Source of the DNA: Streptomyces cyaneus
Lineage (GTDB): Bacteria > Actinomycetota > Actinomycetes > Streptomycetales > Streptomycetaceae
Assembly (NCBI RefSeq): GCF_004028635.1
Contig: NZ_RQJW01000004.1
Coordinates: 62,001-126,000, forward strand
Reading direction: 5' to 3'
DNA length: 64,000 bases
Within the stretch, counting starts at the first letter, position 1. Each line of letters opens with the position of its first letter. Below the pieces are notes generated by a model, which saw nothing but the letters and a program-made list of their open reading frames with translations, was not told the origin of the DNA and made no database searches. The position numbers and the translations under genes were made by a program. Below, one piece after another: positions 34,359 to 42,420 of this stretch.

Positions 34359-34769
34359 ATGAGCGAGTTCGCCACTTCTACGGCCCCCGCCGACGTCGTA
34401 CGCCGCCAGTACCTGGCCTCGGCCGCGGGCGACCTGGAGGCCCTGCGCGCCACTCTCGCGCCCGACGTGGAGTGGACCGAGATGGCCGGCTTCCCGCTCG
34501 CCGGCACCTACCGCACCCCCGACGGCGTCACGTCGAACGTGATGGAGAAGCTCGGCCAGGACTGGGACGGCTGGGCAGCCCACGACGACACCTATGTCGT
34601 CGACGGCGAGAACATCGTCGTCCTCGCCCGCTACACCGCGACCAACAAGGCCACCGGCAAGCCGATCGACGTCCGCGTCGCCCACCACTTCGTCGTACGC
34701 GGCGGCCTGATCGTGCGGTTCGAGCAGTTCGTCGACACCGCCCTCGTCCGAGACGCCATGACGGACTGA
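34359..34769 (+). CDS. SnoaL/NTF2-like protein
   Basis: A 136-residue alpha+beta-barrel protein of the NTF2/SnoaL superfamily: VVRRQYLASAAGDLEALRAT is helix 1-2, VEWTEMAGFPLAGTYRTPDG the loop, and VAHHFVVRGGLIVRFEQFVD the last strands. The ATG lies 2 nt after the MBL stop (TGAGCATG), so they are coupled. The family includes ester cyclases, hydratases and steroid isomerases, and also non-enzymatic pocket proteins; the activity here is unknown. Confidence 0.85.
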   Translation: MSEFATSTAPADVVRRQYLASAAGDLEALRATLAPDVEWTEMAGFPLAGTYRTPDGVTSNVMEKLGQDWDGWAAHDDTYVVDGENIVVLARYTATNKATGKPIDVRVAHHFVVRGGLIVRFEQFVDTALVRDAMTD

Positions 34770-34803
34770 CGCGTTCCGTACCACCGCACGGCAGGAGATC
34801 CTC

Positions 34804-35072
34804 ATGTCCGCTGACGACAACAAGGCGCTGGAGATCGCCTTCTATTAAGTCCACTGGCTGCGCGGGCAGTTCCCCGAGTGCGCCTGGACATCAAGCGCGC
34901 GATCGCCGAAGGGGACCTGGTGGTCCACCCACAGCAACCAGCACCTGAGCCCGGCGACCGCGGAATGGCCGTCGCGGACTTCTGGCGCGTCGCCGACGGG
35001 AAGATCATCGAGCACTGGGACGTGATCCAGGAGGTGCCGGAGAAGAGCGTCAACCACAACACCATGTTCTGA
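34804..35072 (+). pseudogene. SnoaL-like (NTF2 family) gene with internal deletion
   Basis: The start is intact (MSADDNKALEIAFY) but is followed at once by a TAA stop. The C-terminal half resumes as RLDIKRAIAEGDLVVHPQQP and GDRGMAVADFWRVADGKIIE, ending EHWDVIQEVPEKSVNHNTMF. This is the standard N- and C-terminal sequence of a nuclear-transport-factor-2-type protein of about 130-150 residues, with the middle 50 or so residues missing and the frame changed. Confidence 0.7.
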
Positions 35073-35085
35073 GGTCCGCGGCGGC

Positions 35086-35431
35086 ATCCGCGCCGGATCT
35101 TCGACCCCCTGCGGGAACGGTTCAACGCCCGCGGTATACCCTCCCGCGCGGTGCAGTTGCCCCCCAGTAACCCGGACAGCGCCGCGACATGAGAACTGAC
35201 CGAGGACGTCGCGACCGTACGCGTCGAGATCGACTCCGTCGACGGGCCCGTCGTTCTGGCCGCCCACTCCAACGGCGGCGTCCCCGGGACCTGGGCCGCC
35301 GCCGATTGCGGCCAGGTCACCGAACTCGTCCACATCGCCGCCTTCGCGCTGGAACCGGGCGTCTCCATGATGAAGTGGATCGGCGGAGACTTCCCGCCCA
35401 CCTGGATCCACTCGCCCGACGGCATGGGGCG
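35086..35431 (+). pseudogene. Alpha/beta hydrolase fragment with nonsense codon
   Basis: One frame reads FNARGIPSRAVQLPPSNPDS, then a TGA stop at about 35188, then directly ELTEDVATVRVEIDSVDGPV followed by VLAAHSNGGVPG (nucleophile elbow, normally GHSxGG) and LVHIAAFALEPG. This is the N-terminal two-fifths of a salicylate-esterase-like alpha/beta hydrolase. The remainder up to 35540 shows no similarity. The stop and the truncation make it non-functional. Confidence 0.65.
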
Positions 35432-35542
35432 TCTGTGCACCCAGATCGCCATCATCTGCGTGCGGGCGGAGCGGGGCGGTCATCCGTTTTCGGCAGACGT
35501 CCGCCTCGGCGCGAACGCGTGCTGCTGGCCGAGGCCGTCACT

Positions 35543-36235
35543 CTAGGCGGTGCCCGGGCCGGTGCGTGACAGGCGGACCATGGCGCGGTAGAGAGCCCTG
35601 GGCTTTGGGGCTTCGGGCACTGTGGGAAGCGGTGCGCCGGGGGCGGCGTAGGAGCGGAGCATGTGGCCGACGAGGCGGCGCCAGGTGTCGGGGGCGTCCT
35701 CGCCGGCGGCGGCGAGGACGCCGGCGTTGGCCATCTGCAGGATGACGAGGTCCTCCGGGACGAAGTCCTCGCGGAGGTGTCCGCTGCTCTTGGCGCGGGC
35801 GATGAGTTCGAGGAATCCGTTGTACGACTCGGTGCGGCGGGCTTCCAGTGCCTTGGCCGTGGGGAAGGTCATGGTCAGGACGTCGGCGAAGCCGCGGTCG
35901 GCGGCCTGCATGGCGCAGACGGCGTGGATGTAGCCGGTGAAGCCGTGCCAGGGGTCGGGGTCGGCGAGTGCCTCGGCGACGGCGCCGGCGTAGGCGTCCA
36001 TGCGGTCGGCGAAGACCGCGTTGATCAGCTCCTCCCGGGTGGCGAAGCGGCGGCTGAGCGTGGCTTTGCCGACACCTGCCTCGCGGGCGACCGAGGTCAT
36101 CGAGACGCCGAGCCCTTCGGCGGCGAAGAGACGGCGGGCGGCGGCAAGGATGCGGTCGCGGTTGCGTTCGGCGTCAGCGCGCAGTCCCGTGCCGGGCTGC
36201 TGGCACGGCGTCTGGTCGGAAGACGGGGAGGTCAT
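35543..36235 (-). CDS. TetR-family regulator
   Basis: A 230-residue repressor. HTH VSMTSVAREAGVGKATLSRR followed by FATREELINAVFADRM; the ligand domain includes HAVCAMQAADRGFADVLTMT. It is divergent from the MDR oxidoreductase gene, with two inverted repeats in between. A close but frameshifted paralogue is at 62739-63435, also divergent from an SDR. It probably represses the redox operon 36337-40165 until an electrophilic or quinone-like inducer binds. Confidence 0.9.
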   Translation of the reverse strand: MTSPSSDQTPCQQPGTGLRADAERNRDRILAAARRLFAAEGLGVSMTSVAREAGVGKATLSRRFATREELINAVFADRMDAYAGAVAEALADPDPWHGFTGYIHAVCAMQAADRGFADVLTMTFPTAKALEARRTESYNGFLELIARAKSSGHLREDFVPEDLVILQMANAGVLAAAGEDAPDTWRRLVGHMLRSYAAPGAPLPTVPEAPKPRALYRAMVRLSRTGPGTA

Positions 36236-36250
36236 GCCCCCACTCTACCC

Positions 36251-36318
36251 AAGTGGAACGGGCGGCCCGTTTCCGTTGTACGGTGGGCTACAGTGAAAGT
36301 GGGCCGCCCGGCCCACTT
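36251..36318. promoter_or_regulatory. Two operator-like inverted repeats in the TetR/MDR divergent promoter
   Basis: AAGTGGGC...GCCCACTT (36297-36318) is a clean 8-bp inverted repeat with 6-bp spacer. At 36254-36273 a related, less perfect repeat reads GGAACGGGC...GCCCGTTTCC and is preceded by AAGTGG. They are the expected sites for the TetR protein. Confidence 0.6.
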
Positions 36319-36336
36319 AGTCCAAAGGGTGTAGTC

Positions 36337-37275
36337 ATGCGCGCTGTAACGCTCGAATCCGTCCCCTCGGCCCCGGCCGTGACCGAGGCGGACACTCCTC
36401 GCCCGGAGGCCGGGGAATTGCTGGTCAAGGTGGCCGCCGCCTCACTGAACGGCTTCGACGTCGCCGTCGCGGCCGGCTACATGCAGGGGATGATGGAGCA
36501 CCGCTTCCCGCTGGTGCTGGGCCAGGACTTCGCAGGCACCGTCGAGGCGCTCGGTGAGGGCGTGGAGGGCTTCGCGGTCGGCGACGCGGTCTTCGGTGTG
36601 GTGCTGAAGCCGTTCCTGGGCGCCGGGTCGCTGGCTGAGTACGTCACCGTGCCCGCTGGACACGGAGTCGCCCGCGTCCCCGCGGGCCTGAAGGCGGAGG
36701 ATGCGGGCGCGCTGGGCGTGGCCGGGGCCACCGCCCTGGTGAGCCTGGACGCGGTTGCCCCGGCCGAGGGCGGGACGCTGCTGATCTCGGGAGCCTCCGG
36801 CGGGGTGGGCGCTCTGGCGGTGCAGCTCGCCCCAGCCCGCGGCGCGAAGGTGATCGCGACCGCCCGCCCCGGCACGCAGACCGACTTCGTCACCGGCCTG
36901 ACCGACGCGGAGGTCCACGTGGTCGACTTCACCGGTGACCTTCAGGGGCAGGTCCGTGCGATCGCCCCGGAGGGCGTGGACGCGGTGCTGCACCTGGCGG
37001 GCGACGGCGCGGCGCTGGCCGCTCTGCTGCGGCCCGGCGGACAACTCGCCTCCACCACCGGCCTGACCCAGGACGACGTCAAGGGGCGCGACGTCACCGT
37101 CCACACGATCATGGCCAACCCCGACGCCCGGATCCTGACCTCCCTGGCCGAGCAGGTCGCCTCCGGTGCCCTGCGCGTGCCGGTCACCGCCACCTACCCG
37201 CTGGAGCAGGCCACGCAGGCGTTCACCGCTTTCAGCTCCGGCACCCAGGGCAAGATCGCCGTCTCCTGCTCCTGA
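36337..37275 (+). CDS. Zinc-independent MDR alcohol dehydrogenase/quinone oxidoreductase
   Basis: A 312-residue medium-chain reductase, ATG 36337 after AAAGGG. The GroES-like N-terminus has LLVKVAAASLNGFDVAVAAG and GQDFAGTVEALGEGVEGFAV. The Rossmann domain has GGTLLISGASGGVGALAVQL. No structural or catalytic zinc cysteines are seen, as in quinone oxidoreductases (Qor/zeta-crystallin). NADPH-dependent reduction of quinones or enones is likely. First gene of a five-gene operon under the divergent TetR regulator. Confidence 0.88.
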   Translation: MRAVTLESVPSAPAVTEADTPRPEAGELLVKVAAASLNGFDVAVAAGYMQGMMEHRFPLVLGQDFAGTVEALGEGVEGFAVGDAVFGVVLKPFLGAGSLAEYVTVPAGHGVARVPAGLKAEDAGALGVAGATALVSLDAVAPAEGGTLLISGASGGVGALAVQLAPARGAKVIATARPGTQTDFVTGLTDAEVHVVDFTGDLQGQVRAIAPEGVDAVLHLAGDGAALAALLRPGGQLASTTGLTQDDVKGRDVTVHTIMANPDARILTSLAEQVASGALRVPVTATYPLEQATQAFTAFSSGTQGKIAVSCS

Positions 37276-37306
37276 CATTCATCACTTCACGGAAAGAGTT
37301 CTGATC

Positions 37307-37987
37307 GTGCCCACTATTGCCATCATCGGCGCCGGCCCCGGTATGGGCCTGGCCATCGCGCGCACCTTCGGCAGCCGCGGCTTCGACGTCGCCCTGATCT
37401 CCCGCACCAAGGAGAAGCTTCAGACGCTGGTCGGGCGGCTCGGCCAGGAAGGCATCACCGCCGAGGCGTTCACCGCCGACGTCCTGGACCGGCCCTCCCT
37501 GACCGCCGCCCTGGACGCCGTGAAGGCCCGCTTCGGCAGCATCGACGTACTGGAGTACTCGCCGGCCCCGCACTCCCCGGTGGCCGGCCTCACCATGGTC
37601 GCCCCCTCGGAGGCGACGGTGGACGACCTGCAGCCGCAGATCGAGTACGTCTTCTACGGCGCCGTCACCGCCGCCCAGGCGGTCCTGCCCGCGATGAGGG
37701 AGGCGGGCGCCGGCACCCTGCTGTTCACCACCGGCGGTGGCTCGGTGGACCCCATTCCCATGCTCGGCAACGTCAACGCCGCCGCGGCAGCTCTGCGCAA
37801 CTGGGTCATCAACCTGGACAAGGAGCTGGCCGGCAGCGGCGTGCACGCCGCGCACGTGGCGATCAACGTCTGGATCGGTGACGGCGGACCGGAGGGCATC
37901 CCGACGGCCACGCCCGAGCAGATCGCCCCCCTGTACTGGGACCTGCACGAAGACCGCGACCGCTCCGAGGCCGTCTTCAACGCCTGA
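37307..37987 (+). CDS. SDR-like NAD(P)-binding protein
   Basis: A 226-residue Rossmann-fold protein from GTG 37307 (GGAAAGAG upstream). The cofactor motif is GAGPGMGLAIARTFGSRGFD (GxGxxxG variant) with LISRTKEKL. The usual NAG motif is replaced by YSPAP, and the YxxxK active site is not seen (a GNVNAAAAALRNW region is there instead). It is therefore an atypical SDR, possibly a reductase with another mechanism or a sensor. A paralogue is at 61891-62592. Confidence 0.85.
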   Translation: MPTIAIIGAGPGMGLAIARTFGSRGFDVALISRTKEKLQTLVGRLGQEGITAEAFTADVLDRPSLTAALDAVKARFGSIDVLEYSPAPHSPVAGLTMVAPSEATVDDLQPQIEYVFYGAVTAAQAVLPAMREAGAGTLLFTTGGGSVDPIPMLGNVNAAAAALRNWVINLDKELAGSGVHAAHVAINVWIGDGGPEGIPTATPEQIAPLYWDLHEDRDRSEAVFNA

Positions 37988-38066
37988 CCGGCTGGTCCAC
38001 CCCGCTCCCGGGAAGGAGCATCCGCCCCCTCCCTACCCTGTCCCCTTCCCCGTAAGGAATGAGTAC

Positions 38067-38438
38067 GTGAACGTCTTCTTGTGGATCGTGCAGGCCGTGC
38101 TGGCCGCCATGTTCGCCATGGCCGGCGTCATGAAGTCCACCCAGCCCAAGGACAAGCTGGCCGGACAGCTGCCCTGGACGGCCGACTTCTCCCAGGGCAC
38201 CGTCCGCCTCATCGGCATCGTGGAGTTCGCCGCCGCGCTCGGACTGATCCTGCCTGCGGCCACCGACATAGCCCCCGTGCTGACCCCGCTGGCCGCGACC
38301 GGCCTGATCGTGGTGATGGTGCTGGCCGCGATCACCCACGCCCGCCGCAAGGAACCCAGCGCGATCGCCTTCAACGCCGTCCTGCTGATCCTGGCCGCCC
38401 TGGTGGCCTGGGGCCGCTTCGGGCCGTACAGCTTCTGA
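38067..38438 (+). CDS. DoxX-family membrane protein
   Basis: A 123-residue protein with four hydrophobic segments (VNVFLWIVQAVLAAMFAMAG, RLIGIVEFAAALGLILPA, LTPLAATGLIVVMVLAAITH, AFNAVLLILAALVAW). The KSTQP loop and HARRKEPSA match DoxX/DUF417-like proteins. GTG 38067 with AAGGAA upstream. DoxX proteins are linked to thiol/quinone redox homeostasis. A broken paralogue is at about 61598-61736. Confidence 0.85.
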   Translation: MNVFLWIVQAVLAAMFAMAGVMKSTQPKDKLAGQLPWTADFSQGTVRLIGIVEFAAALGLILPAATDIAPVLTPLAATGLIVVMVLAAITHARRKEPSAIAFNAVLLILAALVAWGRFGPYSF

Positions 38439-38488
38439 CCCTCTCCGTCTTACCTCAACCTTCTGACCGCCACCGCGAGGAACCCCTG

Positions 38489-39127
38489 ATGCGTGTCACC
38501 GTCTTCGGCGCGACCGGCGGCATCGGCCGCCTGGTCGTCCAGCAGCTCCTGGACGGCGGCCGCCAGGTCACCGCCCTGGTCCGCACCCCCGCCAAGCTCG
38601 CCCTGAACCACTCCCATCTCACGGTCGTCACCGGGCAGTTGTCCGACCGCGATGCCGTCGAGCAGGCCGTCAGTGGTGCCGACGCGGTGATCAGTGCGCT
38701 TGGCCCGTCCTTGAAGCGGTTCACGACCGGCACCCAGGTGACCGACGGCACCCGCACCATCGTGCAGGCCATGCAGGCGCAGAAGGTGGACCGGTTCATC
38801 GGCCTGGCCACGCCCTCACTGGCCGATCCGCGCGACAGGCCCCACTGGAAGCACAAGGTGCTGCCCGTCATGGCCGGGTTGATGTTCCCCAACGCGCTGG
38901 CCGAGCTGAAGGGCATGACCGAGGCCGTCACCGGCTCCGATCTCGACTACACCATCGCCCGCATCACCAACCCGACGAACAAGCCCGCCACCGGCCGCAT
39001 CCGCTCCGGATTCCTCGGCCACGACAAGGTCGCCTCCGCCATGACCCGCGCCGACATCGCCGCTTTCCTCGTCTCCCAGCTCACCGACACCCGCTACCGG
39101 CGGGCCATGCCCGTCATCAGCAACTGA
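38489..39127 (+). CDS. NmrA-like/atypical SDR NAD(P)H-binding protein
   Basis: A 212-residue protein with MRVTVFGATGGIGRLVVQQL (GxxGxxG cofactor loop), LVRTPAKL and VSGADAVISALGP. It resembles YwnB/BVR-B-type NAD(P)H-flavin or biliverdin reductase relatives. No YxxxK is visible. In line with the preceding genes (50 bp gap) and followed after 15 bp by the LLM gene. Confidence 0.87.
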   Translation: MRVTVFGATGGIGRLVVQQLLDGGRQVTALVRTPAKLALNHSHLTVVTGQLSDRDAVEQAVSGADAVISALGPSLKRFTTGTQVTDGTRTIVQAMQAQKVDRFIGLATPSLADPRDRPHWKHKVLPVMAGLMFPNALAELKGMTEAVTGSDLDYTIARITNPTNKPATGRIRSGFLGHDKVASAMTRADIAAFLVSQLTDTRYRRAMPVISN

Positions 39128-39142
39128 GGCCAGGAACCCGAC

Positions 39143-40165
39143 ATGACCTTCGAACTCGGCGTCTACTCCTTCGGTAACACCCCGCGCCTGCCAGACGGCA
39201 GCCGCGGCCCCACCGCCCAGGCCCTGCGCGATGTGCTGGAGGCCATCAAGCTCGCCGACGAGGTGGGTCTGGACTTCTTCGGGGTGGGCGAGCACCACAT
39301 GCGGGCGATGCCGCTGTCCTCGCCCACCTCGGTGGTCAACGCCGCCGCGGCCTCCACCAGCCGGATCAAGCTCAGCACCGCGGTGACCGTGCTGTCGACC
39401 GACGACCCGATCCGGGTGTTCCAGCAGCTCGCGACCGCCGCGTCCCTGGCTCCGGGACGCATCGAGTTGGTCGCCGGACGCGGTTCGTCGACGATCACGT
39501 TCCCGCTGTTCGACTACGAAGAGCGCGACTACGACATGCTGTACGCCTCCAAACTGGACCTGCTGATGGCGGTCAACGCCGGCGAGAGCGTCACCTGGCG
39601 CGGCCCGCACCGCAGGCGGCCGCTGCAGGACGTCACCGTCTTTCCCCGCCCCGAGGAGCCGCTGAAGATCTGGCTGGGCACCGGCGGCAGCCCGGATTCG
39701 GTGTCCCGTGCCGTGGAGTTGGGGCTGCCGATGTTCCTCGGCATCCTCGGTGGCACCCCCGAGCACTGGGCGCGCTACGGGCACGCCTACCGCGCCGCCT
39801 GGGCCCAGGCCGGTCACCCCACAGAGCGGGCCGACATCGCGGTCGCCGTGCACGGGTTCGTCGCCGACACCGGCGACAAGGCCCGGTCGACCTACCTGGA
39901 CCACGAGCACCGCATGATGGCCGAGGGCATGGCCGAACTGGGCCGCCCCGCCCCCTCCCGCGCCGCGAACTACGGCCCCGACGGCATGGTCTTCGTCGGC
40001 AGCCCCGACGAGATCGCCGACCGCATCCTCCACCTGCACGGACTCCTCGGCCACACCCGCCAGATCCTGCAGATGGACGTCGGCGGTATGCCGCAGCGCG
40101 ACTTCCTGCGCGCCATCGAACTGCTCGGCACGAAGGTGCTCCCCCTGATACGCGCCGCCCACTGA
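39143..40165 (+). CDS. LLM-class flavin-dependent oxidoreductase
   Basis: A 340-residue luciferase-like monooxygenase: LADEVGLDFFGVGEHHMRAM, RIKLSTAVTVLSTDDPIRVF, and RIELVAGRGSSTITFPLFDY are family landmarks. It would use FMNH2 (or F420H2) on an unknown substrate. It is the last intact gene of the TetR-controlled operon. Confidence 0.9.
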   Translation: MTFELGVYSFGNTPRLPDGSRGPTAQALRDVLEAIKLADEVGLDFFGVGEHHMRAMPLSSPTSVVNAAAASTSRIKLSTAVTVLSTDDPIRVFQQLATAASLAPGRIELVAGRGSSTITFPLFDYEERDYDMLYASKLDLLMAVNAGESVTWRGPHRRRPLQDVTVFPRPEEPLKIWLGTGGSPDSVSRAVELGLPMFLGILGGTPEHWARYGHAYRAAWAQAGHPTERADIAVAVHGFVADTGDKARSTYLDHEHRMMAEGMAELGRPAPSRAANYGPDGMVFVGSPDEIADRILHLHGLLGHTRQILQMDVGGMPQRDFLRAIELLGTKVLPLIRAAH

Positions 40166-40188
40166 ACCTCCGGCCAAGGAGCCCGCGA

Positions 40189-40368
40189 ATGCCGCCTGAC
40201 CATCTGATGATGCGCGCAGTCCAGTACGACCGATACGGAGGCCCCGAAGTGCTCTCCGTCCATACCGTCCCACGTCCGTCCCCCGGGCTGGGCCAGGTGC
40301 TCATTCGGGTCCACGCGTCCAGCGCCACCTGGTCGAAACGAGGACCCGCTCCGGCGCGATGCGTCTGA
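40189..40368 (+). pseudogene. MDR oxidoreductase, N-terminal fragment
   Basis: An in-frame start 24 bp after the LLM gene reads MRAVQYDRYGGPEVLSVHTV and PGLGQVLIRVHASSATW, the first 50 residues of a quinone-oxidoreductase-type MDR enzyme. It then runs into an unrelated sequence and a TGA. It is probably a sixth operon gene lost by deletion. Confidence 0.7.
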
Positions 40369-40397
40369 TGACTGGGCGACGCTTCCCCACGGGAACG

Positions 40398-40658
40398 ATG
40401 AAGCGCAGGGTCGCGGGGGTGCTGGTCGCGGGTGGACTCTCCATGGCAACTCTGCTGGGCGCCAGCGGAGCTGCCGGTGCGGCCGGCTCCTTCTCGGTGA
40501 CCGGTAGCGGACCGACGCCGCAGGCGGCGAACGACGCTGCGGCGGCGACCGCGAGCGCTGCCTGTGGCGGCCGCTACGTCTACGACAGCCAGGGCAGCCT
40601 CGTCGGGAACTCGGGCGGAACCTGGTGGACCGCCACCATGTGGATCGAGTGCATCTGA
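40398..40658 (+). CDS. Small secreted protein, unknown function
   Basis: An 86-residue protein from ATG 40398 with GGGAACG just upstream. A Sec signal (MKRRVAGVLVAGGLSMATLL then GASGAAGAAG) leaves a mature part of about 57 residues. That part is rich in Ala, Thr and Gly, has two cysteines (SAACGGRYVYD and WIECI) that could form one disulfide, and carries a Trp pair GGTWWTATMW. Such proteins in Streptomyces are usually extracellular with unknown roles. It is placed after a broken operon end, and a terminator follows. Confidence 0.55.
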   Translation: MKRRVAGVLVAGGLSMATLLGASGAAGAAGSFSVTGSGPTPQAANDAAAATASAACGGRYVYDSQGSLVGNSGGTWWTATMWIECI

Positions 40659-40729
40659 CACCGGGTAACCGCCGTCAGGCAGGCGGATGAACCCCTGACC
40701 CGAACAGGGCTCTACGACGAAGGTAATGG

Positions 40730-40763
40730 GCATCCCCACCCGCCGAAGGGCTGGTGGGGATGC
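40730..40763. terminator. Hairpin terminator between convergent genes
   Basis: An 11-bp stem GCATCCCCACC / GGTGGGGATGC with a 12-nt loop. A second small hairpin (GGCCCG/CGGGCC) follows at about 40778-40797, before the end of the minus-strand gene. Confidence 0.7.
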
Positions 40764-40823
40764 GAGACGTCGTTATACGGCCCGGAATCCTTCGGGCCCG
40801 ATCCGTACGGGGCCTGTCGGGGG

Positions 40824-41963
40824 TCAGGCGCCCGGGTGCAGGCCGGGCCACCCGGGTGTCGGGTCGCCCTTGACCTCGCCGAAGTAGAGGGCGAAGGTCT
40901 GCTTCAGTCGCTCGACCTCGGCCCGGTCCTCCATGAAGCGAGGGAACCCGTCCACGTTGGCGTTCGGGTACTCCCAGATCGGCTTCAGGCCGGTGGGCGG
41001 CGCGATGTCCGTGCGCACCGACCAGCTGTTGGAGGTCTGGCGCTCGGTGGACAGCTGCCAGTTGAGGTAGAGCTTGGCCGCTGTGGGGTGGGCGGCCTGT
41101 TTGAGGATCGCGATCCGCTGCCCCCATGCCATGAATGGGTGTCCGTCGGTCATCATCCAGCGGTTCGGGCTGGTGGCGAGCGGGTTGCCACCGGCGCCGA
41201 CGCCGATGATCTTCTCCTTGCTGGTGACTGCGGTGCCGGGGGAGAAGGAGCCGCGGGCGAACTGCGGTTGCTGGGCGGCGAAGTCGGCCATCCAATCCCA
41301 ACCGTAGGTCTCCGCGTAGAGGGCGAAGAGGTAGAGCACCGCGTCGTCGTCGTGCGGGTAGGAGGAGGCGATGGCGCCCTTCCAACGCGGGTCGACCAGG
41401 TCCAGCGGCGTCTGCGGCGCGTCGGCCCCGGCCGCCGCCACGTCGTACAGGTAGCTGAAGGCGATGACCATGCCGGCCACCCAGGCACCGTCCGGGTCCC
41501 GGAACTTCTTGTGGAGCTTGCTGAAGCCGGCGGGCTTGTAGTGCAGCAGCCGTCCCTGGCGCTTCCAGCGGGTGAAGTCGTGCAGCGTCTGCAACTGAAC
41601 CACGTCGGGGACCAGGGTGTCGGTCGCGAACTGGTTGTCCACGCGGACGTCGTGGTACTTGCTGTAGTCCACGATGAGGTTGAGGTCGATCTGCGGGAAC
41701 CGCTGGCGGAACGCGGTCCGGGCGCCGGCGCCGCTGCCGGAGTTGGCGAGGTCGCCGCCCGCGTAGATCACGAGCTTGCCGCCTTCGGCGATGGCGGCCT
41801 GGTACAGCTCGTCGAGGCTCCTGGTCTCCTCGGCGCCGGCGCCGCGTGCGGCTGTGGCCGGGGCGGCCGCGGCGGGGGTCGCGGTGGCGCCGAGCGCGCC
41901 GAGTCCGAGTGCGGCGCCCGCTCCGGTGGCGAGGAGATGCCGTCGACTGGGGAGGCTGGTCAC
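40824..41963 (-). CDS. Tat-exported ABC substrate-binding protein (Fe3+/thiamine/2-aminoethylphosphonate-type fold)
   Basis: A 379-residue exported binding protein. The twin-arginine signal is SRRHLLATGAGAALGLGALG, ending before about residue 32, with no lipobox. The mature part matches class-II binding proteins related to AfuA/FbpA: GGKLVIYAGGDLANSGSGAG, LIVDYSKYHDVRVDNQ and PLDLVDPRWKGAIASSYPHD. No permease or ATPase gene is adjacent, so it is an orphan or works with a distant importer. Ligand unknown. Confidence 0.83.
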   Translation of the reverse strand: MTSLPSRRHLLATGAGAALGLGALGATATPAAAAPATAARGAGAEETRSLDELYQAAIAEGGKLVIYAGGDLANSGSGAGARTAFRQRFPQIDLNLIVDYSKYHDVRVDNQFATDTLVPDVVQLQTLHDFTRWKRQGRLLHYKPAGFSKLHKKFRDPDGAWVAGMVIAFSYLYDVAAAGADAPQTPLDLVDPRWKGAIASSYPHDDDAVLYLFALYAETYGWDWMADFAAQQPQFARGSFSPGTAVTSKEKIIGVGAGGNPLATSPNRWMMTDGHPFMAWGQRIAILKQAAHPTAAKLYLNWQLSTERQTSNSWSVRTDIAPPTGLKPIWEYPNANVDGFPRFMEDRAEVERLKQTFALYFGEVKGDPTPGWPGLHPGA

Positions 41964-42092
41964 TGGGGTAACCCTTTCTGCGTGGGGGCAGGGATGTTCC
42001 CGGAGTACGGGCGGCGGACCGCCTCGGCCGGGACAGCGGGAGTGGAAACGGCGAAGCCGGTGTTCTGGTACGGCGTGCTCAACAGGCCCATA

Positions 42093-42317
42093 TCAACCCC
42101 ATGTCATCTCGCCCCGGCGTCCGTGGCCGTGGCTGACGAACACGGTGATGAGCTTCTTGCCGGGATTGAGGATCTTGGCGGCGAGCCGGCGGTGTTCGCG
42201 GGTGGGACCGGCGTTGACCAGCATCGCCTCCTGCTCGCCGGTGGCGAGGGTAGCGGTCTTGTTCATGCTGCCGACCGGAAAGTCCAGGCCGAGGACTGTG
42301 AGTTCGAGCGTGCTCAT
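42093..42317 (-). pseudogene. MBL-fold gene with large internal deletion
   Basis: 74 residues: the N-terminal 65 match the MBL protein at 33550 (MSTLELTVLGLDFPVGSMNK, LITVFVSHGHG against LTTVFVSHGDP) and the frame then jumps to RGEMTWG, the same C-terminus (KGEMKWG). About 195 residues are missing in between without loss of frame. Such a stub cannot fold as an MBL enzyme. It keeps a promoter region like that of the intact copy's operon. Confidence 0.75.
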
Positions 42318-42358
42318 CAGGGCTCTTCGCTCTTCGGTCGAGAATGGGGCTCGCTGGG

Positions 42359-42396
42359 TGCGAGCGGTTCACCTGATGATATCTGACGAGTCAGGT
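42359..42396 (-). promoter_or_regulatory. Promoter/operator copy upstream of the MBL remnant
   Basis: On the plus strand ATATCTGACGAGTCAG is at 42379-42394 and the inverted pair ACCTGA/TCAGGT at 42371-42396. On the minus strand TCAGGTGAACCGCTCGCA (42376-42359) points to the MBL remnant. Both match the promoter at 32817-32861. Confidence 0.6.
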
Positions 42397-42420
42397 GTTC
42401 TCGTGCTGGATGCGCGCGGT

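Noticed and set aside
38816-40273. 485-residue minus-strand frame across NmrA-like and LLM genes
   Set aside because: Spans two real genes in antisense and has no motif; high GC leaves few stops in this frame.
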